From an uncultured Paracoccaceae bacterium (lineage in GTDB: Bacteria; Pseudomonadota; Alphaproteobacteria; Rhodobacterales; Rhodobacteraceae), in contig CALBSG010000024.1 of NCBI GenBank assembly GCA_937927675.1, positions 1-31,074 of the forward strand: DNA of 31,074 nucleotides, written 5' to 3'. Positions within the stretch are counted from its first letter, which is position 1, and every line of letters begins with the position of its first letter. Below, one piece after another: positions 7,687 to 15,853 of the stretch. Position numbers and translations under genes: made by a program. Under the pieces are notes generated by a model. The model saw only the letters and a program-made list of their open reading frames with translations. It had not been told where the DNA came from and did not search any database.

Positions 7687-8445
7687 ATGCCGCCGAATCA
7701 TTCCCCCCCGCCCGACCGCGCGCCCCCCTTGGCGGGATTGTCGTCTGGCCCGTTTCCTGCGGCGCGTTCCTTGGGCGGATGGGCGGTGGAATTGCCCCTG
7801 CAAGGCACAACGATCTTGGCCGTCGAAGACAGCCGCTTTGCCTGCGAAGCGTTGCGCCTCATGGCGCGGCGGGCGGGGGCACGGTTGCGGCGGGCCGAAA
7901 CGATTGAGGCGGCACGCCGCCATCTAAAGGTCTATTGCCCCGATGTCGCCCTGATCGACCTTGGCCTTCCCGATGGCAGCGGAGAGGTGTTGATCCGAGA
8001 ACTTGTGCAGTCGGTGCGACGGCCTTCGGCGGTGCTGGGCATGTCGGGCAGCGCCGAGGGGCGGCCAATCGCCTTGGCTGCCGGGGCGGATGGTTTCATC
8101 GACAAGCCGCTGGAGAATGTGGCGCAGCTGTGCCGCGTGTTGAGGCCGCTGTTGCCCGAATTGGATATCCATCCCCCCCCCATCGGGCCGATGGGCACAA
8201 CCCCGCCCGACCCTTTGGCGTTACGCGACGATCTGGCCTTTGCGGCCCGCGCCCTTCAGGGAGAACCTGCGCCCGATCAGCAACGCTATATCGCGGCCTT
8301 TTTGTCCGGCATTGCCGCCTATACCCAAGACGCGGATCTGGCCGATGCCGCCCAGAGCGCGGCCAAAGGCGCGGATTTGCACCGCTTGCGGCACCTGTTG
8401 GCGGCCCGGCTACGGCCCACCAACCCTTTCAACACACCGGACTGA
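7687..8445 (+). CDS. Orphan response-regulator receiver protein with helical C-terminus
   Basis: A 252-residue protein with a CheY-like receiver domain at about residues 40-155. The acidic pair is E47/D48 (AVEDSR), the phosphoacceptor is D91 (ALIDLGLPDGSGE), the switch Ser is S120 (GMSGSAE) and the conserved Lys is K140 (FIDKPLE). The first 38 residues are Pro/Gly-rich and probably disordered. The C-terminal 85 residues (LALRDDLAFAARAL onward) are Ala-rich helices with no recognised DNA-binding or enzymatic domain. No histidine kinase is adjacent. ATG 7687 is chosen over an upstream in-frame TTG. It may act by protein interaction; this is inference. Confidence 0.87.
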   Translation: MPPNHSPPPDRAPPLAGLSSGPFPAARSLGGWAVELPLQGTTILAVEDSRFACEALRLMARRAGARLRRAETIEAARRHLKVYCPDVALIDLGLPDGSGEVLIRELVQSVRRPSAVLGMSGSAEGRPIALAAGADGFIDKPLENVAQLCRVLRPLLPELDIHPPPIGPMGTTPPDPLALRDDLAFAARALQGEPAPDQQRYIAAFLSGIAAYTQDADLADAAQSAAKGADLHRLRHLLAARLRPTNPFNTPD

Positions 8446-8475
8446 TGCCGACAGCCGGCCCCGTTACACCCGCGC

Positions 8476-9189
8476 CTAAAGCAGACCGGGGTCTTCGGCC
8501 ACCCGCACCAGCCGCGTCAGGTCAGACAGCCGCTCTTTCTGGCGTCCGGCCGCATCAAAATTGCGGGGTGAAAGCCACGCCGCATAGGCTTCGCGCAGGG
8601 CGGGCCATTCCGTATCAATCACCGCAAACCACGCGGTATCGCGATTGCGGCCCTTGATCACCGCCGCCTGCCGGAAGATGCCCTCATAGCTGAAACCCAG
8701 CCGCTGCGCGGCCCGGCGCGACGCCATGTTCAGCGCGTTGCACTTCCATTCATAGCGGCGATAGCCGTTGCGGAAGGCCCACTCCATCATCAGAAACATC
8801 GCTTCGGTCCAGACGCGGCCCTTGGCCACTTCGGGCGAGAGACAAATATGGCCCACCTCGATCGACCCTGCCGCCGGCGTGATGCGCAGATAGCTCGCCA
8901 CGCCACCACAATGGCCCGTCGCCTTGTCGCGCAGCACATAGAACAACGGATCCGCACCGCTGGCCGTCTCTTTTGCCCAGCGGTGATAGGCGGCGGCAGA
9001 CGAGAACGGCCCGTAAGGCATATAATCCCAAAGCGCATCATGGCCCGAATAGGCGCGGTGCAGGTCGGCGGCATGGGCGTCAGCATCCAGCCGCTCCAGC
9101 CGTACATATTGGCCATCCAGCACTTCGCCCATAGGGGCGGGCGGCGGGGTCCAGCCGGGAAGCGGGGTTCCCAAACGTTCATCTGACAT
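8476..9189 (-). CDS. GNAT-family N-acetyltransferase (RimJ/RimL type)
   Basis: A 237-residue acetyltransferase. After a Pro-rich lead, the GNAT fold begins at LDGQYVRLERLDADAHAADL. It contains HCGGVASYLRITPAAGSIEVGHICLSPE, the acetyl-CoA-binding region KGRVWTEAMFLMMEWAFRNGYRR, and the typical ALNMASRRAAQRLGFSYEGIFRQA helix-strand of the RimJ/RimL group that acetylates amino groups of proteins or small molecules. The substrate cannot be told. AAGGA nine bases before the ATG supports the start. It is convergent with the receiver gene and upstream of the DUF1501/DUF1800 block on the opposite side of a 59-bp gap. Confidence 0.92.
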   Translation of the reverse strand: MSDERLGTPLPGWTPPPAPMGEVLDGQYVRLERLDADAHAADLHRAYSGHDALWDYMPYGPFSSAAAYHRWAKETASGADPLFYVLRDKATGHCGGVASYLRITPAAGSIEVGHICLSPEVAKGRVWTEAMFLMMEWAFRNGYRRYEWKCNALNMASRRAAQRLGFSYEGIFRQAAVIKGRNRDTAWFAVIDTEWPALREAYAAWLSPRNFDAAGRQKERLSDLTRLVRVAEDPGLL

Positions 9190-9248
9190 GGGGCATATCC
9201 TTTTGGCCGTTTATGAAAGGCCGAAGTGCCAAGGGCAAGGGGGGGAGC

Positions 9249-10463
9249 CTATAGGATCAGGCCCGGATCGTCGCCCATCTCCAACCCCGGAAAAACTGTG
9301 TCCTGCAACAACCCCCGGTCAAATCCGTACAGCCCACGCATCGCGTGGGCTGCCCAAGCCCGCACATCCGAGGTGGGCATCAGATCGCGGCGTTCAAAAA
9401 GTGCGGCCTCGGCCAGACCGGGCCAAACCCCGTAAACCTTGCCGCCGCGTAGGGCGCCCCCGGCCAGCAGCATCGCCCCGCCAGTGCCATGGTCGGTGCC
9501 GCCCGTGCCGTTTTCCGCCACGGTGCGGCCAAACTCGGTCATCGCCATCACGGTCGTCTTGCCCCAGATCGCGGCACCAAGCCCGGATTTCAGCCGCAAG
9601 ATTGCCTGCTCCAACTGTCGCAACGATTGGCCCAGCCGGTTGGCTTGCCCCTTGTGCGTGTCCCAGCCGGTCAAGGAAAACGCGGCGATCCGGGTGTTGT
9701 CCCGCAGTTTTTGCGCGGCAAAATCGGCCAGCCGCCCCGCTTCGCCACGGCGGGCCAGACGCAGAACCTTGGCCGGGTCCATCTCGGCCATGTCAGCCAT
9801 GTCGGCCGCGCCATCGCCGCCCAGCATCAACGCCTCGGCGGCGGCGGCCTGAAACAGCGGGTCGTCGTGATAAACTTGCTCCAGCAAAAGCTGCGCCTGC
9901 GGGCTGAGATCCACCGCCGTTTCCGGCGCCCATTCCAAGACCGGCGCGGGCCCGCGCAGGATGCGCATATCCTGCCGCCCGATGGCAAAGGCGGTTTCCG
10001 CCGTCAGGCCCGGCACAGCCTGCAACAACCGGTTCAGCCAACCATCGCGTACCTGACTGATCGGCAAATCAGGGCCGGTGCCGGCCTCTAACAGGTCTTG
10101 CCCGTCAAAATGGCTGCGCTTGGTGCGATAGGGGGTCGAGGTCGCCTGCACAAAGGCCAACTCGCCCGCGGACCAGAGCGGCAAAAGACCAGAAAGCCCG
10201 GCATGCATTGCATAAAACCCATCAAGATCATGGCTTTCTGCCGCAGAAAGCGTCGGGCGATAGGCCGCAAAATCCCGGTCCCCCAAGGGGCGCAGCACGT
10301 CCAGACCATCCATCGCCCCGCGCAGGATGATGACAACCAGCCGATTGTCGCCCAAGGCCGACCCCGTGCTTCCCGCCAGTGTCACCGTCGTCAACAGCGG
10401 ATGCGCGGCCGCAGAGCAGCCGAACGCCCCCAAGCCGCGCAGCAGGTTTCTGCGGTTCAGCAT
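9249..10463 (-). CDS. DUF1501 protein, predicted Tat-exported
   Basis: A 404-residue protein. The N-terminus NRRNLLRGLGAFG followed by a hydrophobic, Ala-rich stretch is a twin-arginine signal, so a folded periplasmic protein is expected. The body has the DUF1501 (sulfatase-like fold) features VVIILRGAMDGLDVLRPLGD, HAGLSGLLPLWSAGELAFVQA, SHFDGQDLLEAG and MTEFGRTVAENGTGGTDHGTGGAMLLAGG. The last motif places Asp and His where a metal-binding phosphatase-type site would be. Function is not established. It starts 4 nt after the DUF1800 gene, with which this family is almost always paired. ATG 10463 is chosen because the Tat motif should lie at the N-terminus. Confidence 0.92.
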   Translation of the reverse strand: MLNRRNLLRGLGAFGCSAAAHPLLTTVTLAGSTGSALGDNRLVVIILRGAMDGLDVLRPLGDRDFAAYRPTLSAAESHDLDGFYAMHAGLSGLLPLWSAGELAFVQATSTPYRTKRSHFDGQDLLEAGTGPDLPISQVRDGWLNRLLQAVPGLTAETAFAIGRQDMRILRGPAPVLEWAPETAVDLSPQAQLLLEQVYHDDPLFQAAAAEALMLGGDGAADMADMAEMDPAKVLRLARRGEAGRLADFAAQKLRDNTRIAAFSLTGWDTHKGQANRLGQSLRQLEQAILRLKSGLGAAIWGKTTVMAMTEFGRTVAENGTGGTDHGTGGAMLLAGGALRGGKVYGVWPGLAEAALFERRDLMPTSDVRAWAAHAMRGLYGFDRGLLQDTVFPGLEMGDDPGLIL

Positions 10464-10467
10464 CGGC

Positions 10468-11814
10468 CTACCTCCTGTTGAATTCAGGGCTGGCGAACAC
10501 AATCCCCACCCCCTCGGCCCGCGTTTCCGCCCGTGCTACCGCCCAAAGCGTCGCGGCAGAGGCCCGCTCACCCAGCGCAGTTTGGGCCAGACGTGTCGGA
10601 TCCGGCAGGGCGCCTAGAATCTCGGGCCAACGCATAGCCCAGCCGATCCGCTCGGCCAGCCCTTGCGGCGTGATCCAGCTTTCAATGTCTTCCGGCCAGC
10701 CGTCGGGGCCAGCGGGCGATTTCCACGCCTGCCCCATCGCACGCAGCGGCAGGATAGCCACCGCGACCAGTCGCTCTCGCGGCCAATCCATCACCTGCGC
10801 GCCCGTCACCCCCAAGCCCCGCAGCGCCGCAATCAGGAAATCCCACGGCTGGCGCGCCTTGACCGCAGGTCCGGCAAAGGCTGCCGGATGGCGCAGCATG
10901 GCGGCATAGACCGCAGACAAGGCCCCATCGGTTTCAAGCCAAGCCCGCGCCATCGCCTCGATCATGCCCTGATCCGGGCTGTCTGAGATGAAATGCACCG
11001 CCAGTTTACGCGCAATATGCCGGGCGGTGGCGGGATGCACCGCCAGATCGGTCAGAAAAGCCTTGATCGGCGCTTCCCCTTTGCCATCATAGACTTGCCC
11101 CAAAATTTCTTCGGGGCCTGGTTCGACAAAGCCCGCGTTAAAGGCAGACCCGCGTCGCGCATCATAGGTCAATCCGGTCAACAGTTCGGCCAGCTGCCGG
11201 ACATCCGACTGACGATAGGCCGCATCGACCCCCATGGTGTGCAGCTCCAGCAATTCGCGGGCAAGGTTTTCGTTCAACCCGCCACCGCGCCGCTTGGCCC
11301 GCGGCGAGTTCGGCCCGACAGAGCGGGCCTGATCAAGATAGATCAGCATTCCCGGGTGATGCACGACCGCCGACAGCATATCGCCAAAACGGCCTGCCAG
11401 ATGCGGGCGCAGCGCATCTTCGGCAAAGGTGGCTGGTGTCAGCGCCTGTTCCCTGCCGCCGCTGCTGACCGTGAAATGATCGGCCCAAAAGGCCATCAGC
11501 CGTTCGCGAAAGCTGTCCTTGGCATCCACCGCGCGGGCGATCGTGGCCCGCAGCGCGCGAAACCCGGCTTGGTCCAAGTCCTTGTCCAGTTCAGTGATCC
11601 GCGCGGCAAGGGAAGGATCAGTTTCGGCGACCTTTTTTGACCGGGCGATTTCCGAGGATCGGGCATGCTGCCACGCAAAACTGGGAATGGCGAACCGGGC
11701 CGCCATCTCATCCGGCCCTGCAAGCGCCGCCAGCACGGCATCGGCGGTGGTGGGTGCCCCCGCCGCCAAGGGCAGACCATAGCCAAATCGAAATGCAACA
11801 CCGCCAGCGGACAT
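10468..11814 (-). CDS. DUF1800 family protein
   Basis: A 448-residue protein with the family's landmarks: FRERLMAFWADHFTVS near residue 100, HPGMLIYLDQARSVGPNSP, the strongly conserved GLNENLARELLELHTMGVD near residue 180, and ATARHIARKLAVHFISD. No signal peptide is visible, unlike its Tat-exported DUF1501 partner. The two genes are 4 nt apart, and their constant pairing across bacteria suggests joint function, but no reaction is known. GGAG five bases before the ATG supports this start. Downstream at 11852-11883 lies the probable aspS terminator. Confidence 0.92.
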   Translation of the reverse strand: MSAGGVAFRFGYGLPLAAGAPTTADAVLAALAGPDEMAARFAIPSFAWQHARSSEIARSKKVAETDPSLAARITELDKDLDQAGFRALRATIARAVDAKDSFRERLMAFWADHFTVSSGGREQALTPATFAEDALRPHLAGRFGDMLSAVVHHPGMLIYLDQARSVGPNSPRAKRRGGGLNENLARELLELHTMGVDAAYRQSDVRQLAELLTGLTYDARRGSAFNAGFVEPGPEEILGQVYDGKGEAPIKAFLTDLAVHPATARHIARKLAVHFISDSPDQGMIEAMARAWLETDGALSAVYAAMLRHPAAFAGPAVKARQPWDFLIAALRGLGVTGAQVMDWPRERLVAVAILPLRAMGQAWKSPAGPDGWPEDIESWITPQGLAERIGWAMRWPEILGALPDPTRLAQTALGERASAATLWAVARAETRAEGVGIVFASPEFNRR

Positions 11815-11839
11815 GCGGGCTCCAACACATCAAACAGGT

Positions 11840-11883
11840 TGGAATGAATATGGGCGCGCCTTCCGGGTTTGGAAAGCGCGCCC
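11840..11883 (-). terminator. Probable intrinsic terminator of aspS
   Basis: Inverted repeat GGGCGCGC (11852-11859) / GCGCGCCC (11876-11883), with a further TTCC/GGAA pair inside around a GGGTTT loop. It begins 27 nt after the aspS stop on the minus strand. The sequence after the stem is AT-rich (ATATTCATTCC) rather than a pure T-run, so termination efficiency is uncertain. Confidence 0.6.
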
Positions 11884-11909
11884 CTTGGAAAATTGGCGAA
11901 AAGCCGCCC

Positions 11910-13688
11910 TTATTCTTTCGGCACGACCCGCAGGTTCAGCTCGCGCAATTGCTTCAGCATCGGCTCCGACGGTGCGCCCATCAGAAGATCTTCGGCGCGC
12001 TGGTTCATCGGGAACATGATGACTTCGCGAATGTTGGCCTCATCGGCCAGAAGCATCACGATCCGGTCAATGCCTGCCGCACAACCGCCGTGGGGCGGGG
12101 CACCGTATTTGAACGCCTTGACCATACCGCCAAAGCGCTTGTCGACTTCGCTGTTGGGGTAACCGGCCAGTTCAAAGGCCTTGTACATGATTTCCGGCTT
12201 GTGGTTGCGGATACCGCCCGAAATCAATTCGTAGCCATTGCAAGCAAGGTCATACTGATAGGCATAGACCTTGAGCGGGTCACCGTTGAGCGCCTCCATC
12301 CCGCCTTGCGGCATCGAGAAGGGGTTGTGGCTGAAATCAATCGTGCCTTCGTCGGTTTTTTCAAACATCGGGAAGTCGATGATCCAAGCGAATTTGAAGC
12401 AATTCTGCTCGGTCAGGCCCAACTCGCGGCCGATCTCGTTGCGGGCGCGGCCAGCGACCGGTTCAAAGATTTCCGGTTTGCCGCCAAGGAAGAAGGCCGC
12501 ATCGCCCTCCCCCAGACCCAATTCCACGCGCAGCGCTTCGGTCCGCTCGTCGCCCAGCGCCTTTGCGATGGGGCCTGCGGCCTCGGTCGAGCCATCTTCG
12601 GCCTTGCGCCAGAAGATATAGCCCATGCCCGGCAGGCCCTCTTTCTGGGCAAACGCGTTCATCCGGTCGGCAAACTTGCGGCTGCCACCGGTCGGCGCGG
12701 GGATCGCGCGCACTTCGTTGCCTTCGGTCTCCAGCAATTTCGCGAAAATCGCAAAGCCCGAGCCACGGAAATGCTCTGACACATCTGCCATCTTGATCGG
12801 GTTGCGCAGGTCCGGCTTGTCAGAGCCATACCATTTCAAGCTGTCGCGATAGGCGATCTTGGTCCAATCAGAATAGACCTTTTTGCCATTGCCGTATTCT
12901 TCAAAGATGCCCTGAATCACCGGCTGCACCGCGGCGAACACGTCGTCCTGCGTTACGAAGGACATCTCGATGTCCAACTGGTAAAAGTCGGTCGGGCTGC
13001 GGTCAGCACGCGGGTCTTCATCGCGGAAGCAGGGCGCGATCTGGAAATAGCGGTCGAAGCCCGACACCATGATCAGCTGCTTGAACTGCTGCGGGGCCTG
13101 CGGCAGGGCATAGAACTTACCCGGGTGCAGACGCGACGGCACGAGGAAGTCGCGCGCGCCTTCGGGGGACGAGGCAGTGATGATCGGGGTCTGGAATTCG
13201 TTGAAGCCCTGATCCCACATCCGATTGCGGATCGAGCGCACCACGTTCGACCGCAGCATCATGTTCTGATGCAGTTTGTCACGGCGCAGATCGAGGAAGC
13301 GATAGGTCAGGCGGGTTTCTTCCGGGTAATCCACATCGCCAAAAACCGGCATCGGCAGGTCACCGTCGACAGCGCCCAAAACGGTCAGGCCGGTGGCGTA
13401 AACCTCAATCTCGCCGGTGGCGAGCTTCGGATTGACGAGCGCAGCATCACGGGCCTTCACGCGGCCATCAATGCAAACCACCCATTCGGCGCGGATCTTT
13501 TCGATATCGGCAAAGGCCGGGCTGTCGCTGTCCGCCAGAACCTGCGTGATGCCATAATGGTCGCGCAAGTCGATGAACAGAACACCCCCGTGGTCACGGA
13601 CCCGGTGGACCCAGCCCGACAGACGGACCTCTTGTCCGACATGGGCGGTGTTGAGGGCGGCGCAGGTATGGCTGCGATAGGCGTGCAT
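11910..13688 (-). CDS. aspS: Aspartyl-tRNA synthetase (bacterial type)
   Basis: A 592-residue class II synthetase that charges tRNA-Asp with aspartate. The N-terminal OB-fold anticodon-binding domain starts MHAYRSHTCAAL and contains SGWVHRVRDHGGVLFIDLRD. Motif 1 is around EFQTPIITASSPEGARDFLVPSR, motif 2 is the FRDEDPRADRSPTDFYQLDIE region, and motif 3 is GIDRIVMLLADEANIREVI. The insert between motifs 2 and 3 is the bacterial GAD domain, so this is not the archaeal form. Whether it also charges tRNA-Asn cannot be decided here. Tandem ATGs occur at 13691 and 13688; the second is better spaced from AAGGGG. It is a single-gene unit with a hairpin after its stop. Confidence 0.97.
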   Translation of the reverse strand: MHAYRSHTCAALNTAHVGQEVRLSGWVHRVRDHGGVLFIDLRDHYGITQVLADSDSPAFADIEKIRAEWVVCIDGRVKARDAALVNPKLATGEIEVYATGLTVLGAVDGDLPMPVFGDVDYPEETRLTYRFLDLRRDKLHQNMMLRSNVVRSIRNRMWDQGFNEFQTPIITASSPEGARDFLVPSRLHPGKFYALPQAPQQFKQLIMVSGFDRYFQIAPCFRDEDPRADRSPTDFYQLDIEMSFVTQDDVFAAVQPVIQGIFEEYGNGKKVYSDWTKIAYRDSLKWYGSDKPDLRNPIKMADVSEHFRGSGFAIFAKLLETEGNEVRAIPAPTGGSRKFADRMNAFAQKEGLPGMGYIFWRKAEDGSTEAAGPIAKALGDERTEALRVELGLGEGDAAFFLGGKPEIFEPVAGRARNEIGRELGLTEQNCFKFAWIIDFPMFEKTDEGTIDFSHNPFSMPQGGMEALNGDPLKVYAYQYDLACNGYELISGGIRNHKPEIMYKAFELAGYPNSEVDKRFGGMVKAFKYGAPPHGGCAAGIDRIVMLLADEANIREVIMFPMNQRAEDLLMGAPSEPMLKQLRELNLRVVPKE

Positions 13689-13828
13689 CATCTTCCCCTT
13701 CACGAGGCTTGGCATGGTTTGCAGCCGATACACCTTGGCAGGCGCGTGAAGTCAAGGGCAACTGGCGCTCATCGTCGGGCTGACGCCCGCTCTTCGCAGG
13801 GGATTTTGCCGCAGATGGGACGCGCGTG

Positions 13829-13871
13829 GCTGGCCGAGGCCTCCGGCGGGAGTATTTGGAAAGGCGCAAGA
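13829..13871 (-). repeat. Intergenic repeat (copy 2 of 3), opposite orientation
   Basis: On the minus strand this reads CTTGCGCCTTTCCAAATACT and then CCCGCCGGAGGCC, matching 18 of the first 20 bases of the copy at 2889 (one further base differs beyond it) and again followed by GC-rich palindromic sequence (GAGGCCTC). It lies between the aspS promoter region and the leuA leader, in the only gap over 300 bases of the window. On the plus strand it is followed at 13881 by a T6 run. Confidence 0.6.
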
Positions 13872-13936
13872 CCTTTGGCGGTTTTTTCTCCTTTCCCCTC
13901 TTTCCTTCACGGAAAGGCTGGCTATAGTCCCGCCTC

Positions 13937-14026
13937 ATGGCACGGAACCGCATCGTTACTGGCATGCCCTCGACCGCAATCGCGGCGCGGCTTCCCCGTG
14001 GCCTTCTCCTTCTTAGCAGCCTCTGA
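13937..14026 (+). CDS. leuA leader peptide with leucine-codon run
   Basis: A 29-codon open frame ATG 13937 to TGA 14026 upstream of leuA. Its last third reads GLLLLSSL: four consecutive Leu codons (CTT CTC CTT CTT, 14003-14014) and a fifth just before the stop. This is the layout of a leucine attenuation leader. A possible -10 TATAGT at 13923-13928 would place transcription initiation at or near the first ATG, making it nearly leaderless; the -35 match is poor. ATG 13964 is an alternative start giving 20 codons. Translating ribosomes would sense charged tRNA-Leu and control the alternative stems listed next. Confidence 0.8.
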   Translation: MARNRIVTGMPSTAIAARLPRGLLLLSSL

Positions 14027-14091
14027 GCGTGCCCTAGGGCGCGACCGCTCAGAGGTGACCAGCGCCCAAGGCCACAGCTAAGAAATAAGGA
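13998..14091 (+). promoter_or_regulatory. leuA leader RNA with mutually exclusive stems
   Basis: Three perfect complementary pairs are seen. Inner: CCTCTGAGCG (14020-14029) / CGCTCAGAGG (14046-14055), which includes the leader stop codon. Pair A: GTGGCCTT (13998-14005) / AAGGCCAC (14068-14075). Pair B: TTCTTAGC (14010-14017) / GCTAAGAA (14077-14084). A and B cross, so they cannot both form except as a pseudoknot. Pair B uses the last two Leu codons and ends 3 nt before the leuA Shine-Dalgarno AAGGA (14087-14091); TCC at 14007-14009 can also pair with its GGA. No U-run follows, which favours translational over intrinsic-terminator control. Confidence 0.65.
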
Positions 14092-14099
14092 TTCCGGAT

Positions 14100-15674
14100 A
14101 TGACCAAGATCGAACAGCCCAAAGTCGTGATTTTCGACACCACCCTGCGTGATGGCGAACAATCGCCCGGCGCGACCATGACCCACGAGGAAAAGCTGGA
14201 GATCGCCAGCCTTCTCGATGAGATGGGCGTTGATGTGATCGAGGCGGGGTTCCCGATTGCGTCGGAAGGCGATTTCGCCGCGGTGTCCGAGATTGCCAAG
14301 CGGGCAAAGAACTCCACCATCTGCGGCCTTTCGCGCGCGAACTTCAAAGACATCGACCGCTGCTGGGAGGCGGTCAAGCACGCCCGGTCGCCGCGCATCC
14401 ACACCTTCATCGGCACCTCGCCGCTGCACCGTGCGATTCCGAACCTGACCATGGACGAAATGGCCGAACGGATCCACGATACCGTGACCCATGCGCGCAA
14501 CCTGTGTGACAACGTGCAATGGTCGGCGATGGATGCGACGCGGACCGAGCATGATTACCTCTGCCGCGTGGTCGAAATCGCCATCAAGGCGGGCGCGACG
14601 ACGATCAACATTCCCGACACGGTGGGCTATACCGCGCCGCGCGAGAGTGCCGATCTGATCGCCATGCTGCTGGCCCGCGTGCCGGGGGCTGACAAGGTGA
14701 TCTTCGCCACCCACTGCCACAATGACCTTGGCATGGCGACCGCCAACGCCTTGGCCGCCGTGGATGCAGGCGCGCGCCAGATCGAATGCACGATCAATGG
14801 CTTGGGCGAACGTGCGGGCAACACCGCCTTGGAAGAAGTTGTCATGGCGATGAAGGTGCGCAATGACATCATGCCTTACAAGACCGGCATCGATACGACC
14901 AAGATCATGAACCTGTCTCGCCGGGTATCCTCGGTGTCGGGGTTCCCGGTGCAGTTCAACAAGGCCATCGTTGGCAAGAATGCCTTCCTGCATGAAAGCG
15001 GCATCCATCAGGATGGGGTTTTGAAGAACGTCGAAACCTTTGAAATCATGAAGCCCGCCGATATTGGCCTCACGGCGAAGAACATCGCCATGGGCAAACA
15101 TTCGGGTCGCGCCGCCTTGCGCGCCAAGCTGAAAGAGCTGGGCTATGATCTGGCCGACAATCAGCTGAATGACGTCTTCGTGCGCTTCAAGGCCTTGGCC
15201 GACCGCAAGAAGGAAGTCTATGACGACGACCTGATCGCCTTGGTGGCCGATGAGCAAACCAATGACGCCCACGAATTCCTGCAGTTGAAAAAGCTGCGGG
15301 TGATCTGCGGCACCGAGGGCCCGCAAGAGGCCGATATGGTGCTGTCGGTGGACGGGGTTGACCATCACATCGACGCCACAGGCGACGGCCCGGTGGATGC
15401 CGCCTTCAACTGCGTGAAGATGCTTTTCCCGCACAAAGCACGGCTGGAGATCTATCAAGTCCATGCCGTGACCGAAGGCACCGACGCCCAAGCCACGGTT
15501 TCGGTGCGCCTGCAGGAAGACGGGCGGATCGTGAATGGCTCCTCGGCGGACACCGATACCATCGTGGCGTCGACGAAAGCCTATATCAACGCGCTGAACA
15601 AACTGATCGTACGGCGGACCAAGTCCGCGCCGGGCGATGATGTGAAGTCGGTAAACTACAAAGATCAGGGCTAA
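14100..15674 (+). CDS. leuA: 2-isopropylmalate synthase
   Basis: A 524-residue enzyme that condenses acetyl-CoA with 2-oxoisovalerate, the first committed step of leucine synthesis in the cytoplasm. The TIM-barrel N-terminal domain has the signature FDTTLRDGEQSPGA (metal ligand Asp13) and THCHNDLGMATANALA with ligands H205 and H207, then NGLGERAGNTALEEVVMA. The linker contains FLHESGIHQDGVLKN. The C-terminal regulatory domain (about residues 390-505), which gives leucine feedback inhibition in the family, is complete. Length is normal. AAGGA eight bases before ATG 14100 gives the start. Expression is likely controlled by the upstream leader peptide; no other leucine genes follow. Confidence 0.97.
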   Translation: MTKIEQPKVVIFDTTLRDGEQSPGATMTHEEKLEIASLLDEMGVDVIEAGFPIASEGDFAAVSEIAKRAKNSTICGLSRANFKDIDRCWEAVKHARSPRIHTFIGTSPLHRAIPNLTMDEMAERIHDTVTHARNLCDNVQWSAMDATRTEHDYLCRVVEIAIKAGATTINIPDTVGYTAPRESADLIAMLLARVPGADKVIFATHCHNDLGMATANALAAVDAGARQIECTINGLGERAGNTALEEVVMAMKVRNDIMPYKTGIDTTKIMNLSRRVSSVSGFPVQFNKAIVGKNAFLHESGIHQDGVLKNVETFEIMKPADIGLTAKNIAMGKHSGRAALRAKLKELGYDLADNQLNDVFVRFKALADRKKEVYDDDLIALVADEQTNDAHEFLQLKKLRVICGTEGPQEADMVLSVDGVDHHIDATGDGPVDAAFNCVKMLFPHKARLEIYQVHAVTEGTDAQATVSVRLQEDGRIVNGSSADTDTIVASTKAYINALNKLIVRRTKSAPGDDVKSVNYKDQG

Positions 15675-15733
15675 TCTCGGCCCCTTTTCCGGTCACAAGG
15701 TTGTGAAAGTTCAAGCCCCTGCAGCTCAGGCGA

Positions 15734-15754
15734 AAGCCCGCCGCGCAAGGGCTT
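15734..15754 (+). terminator. Possible weak terminator hairpin after leuA
   Basis: AAGCCC (15734-15739) / GGGCTT (15749-15754) with a 9-nt loop, followed by a pyrimidine-rich GGCTCTTTCCCTTT. It lies 60 nt after the leuA stop. The stem is short, so this is weaker than the hairpin at 15789. Confidence 0.35.
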
Positions 15755-15788
15755 GGCTCTTTCCCTTTAGCGCCCTTGAGCCTATATC

Positions 15789-15830
15789 AAAGCGCCCGCC
15801 TCATGTTTGAGTCGCGGGTGCTTTCTTATT
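15789..15830 (+). terminator. Terminator or attenuator hairpin between leuA and mreB
   Basis: A strong hairpin: AAAGCGCCCGC (15789-15799) pairs with GCGGGTGCTTT (15814-15824) with one G-U, and CTCA/TGAG extends the stem inside around a TGTT loop with a 2-nt bulge. A T-rich tail (TTTCTTATT) follows. It is 115 nt after the leuA stop but only 24 nt before the mreB start, so it could either end leuA transcription or regulate read-through into the mre genes. Confidence 0.6.
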
Positions 15831-15853
15831 CGCGGATCAAGGACACACCCGGC

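Noticed and set aside
14049..15491. 480-codon open frame antisense to leuA
   Set aside because: It lies entirely opposite a clearly conserved gene; long antisense frames are expected in GC-rich DNA, and the translation shows no family motifs.
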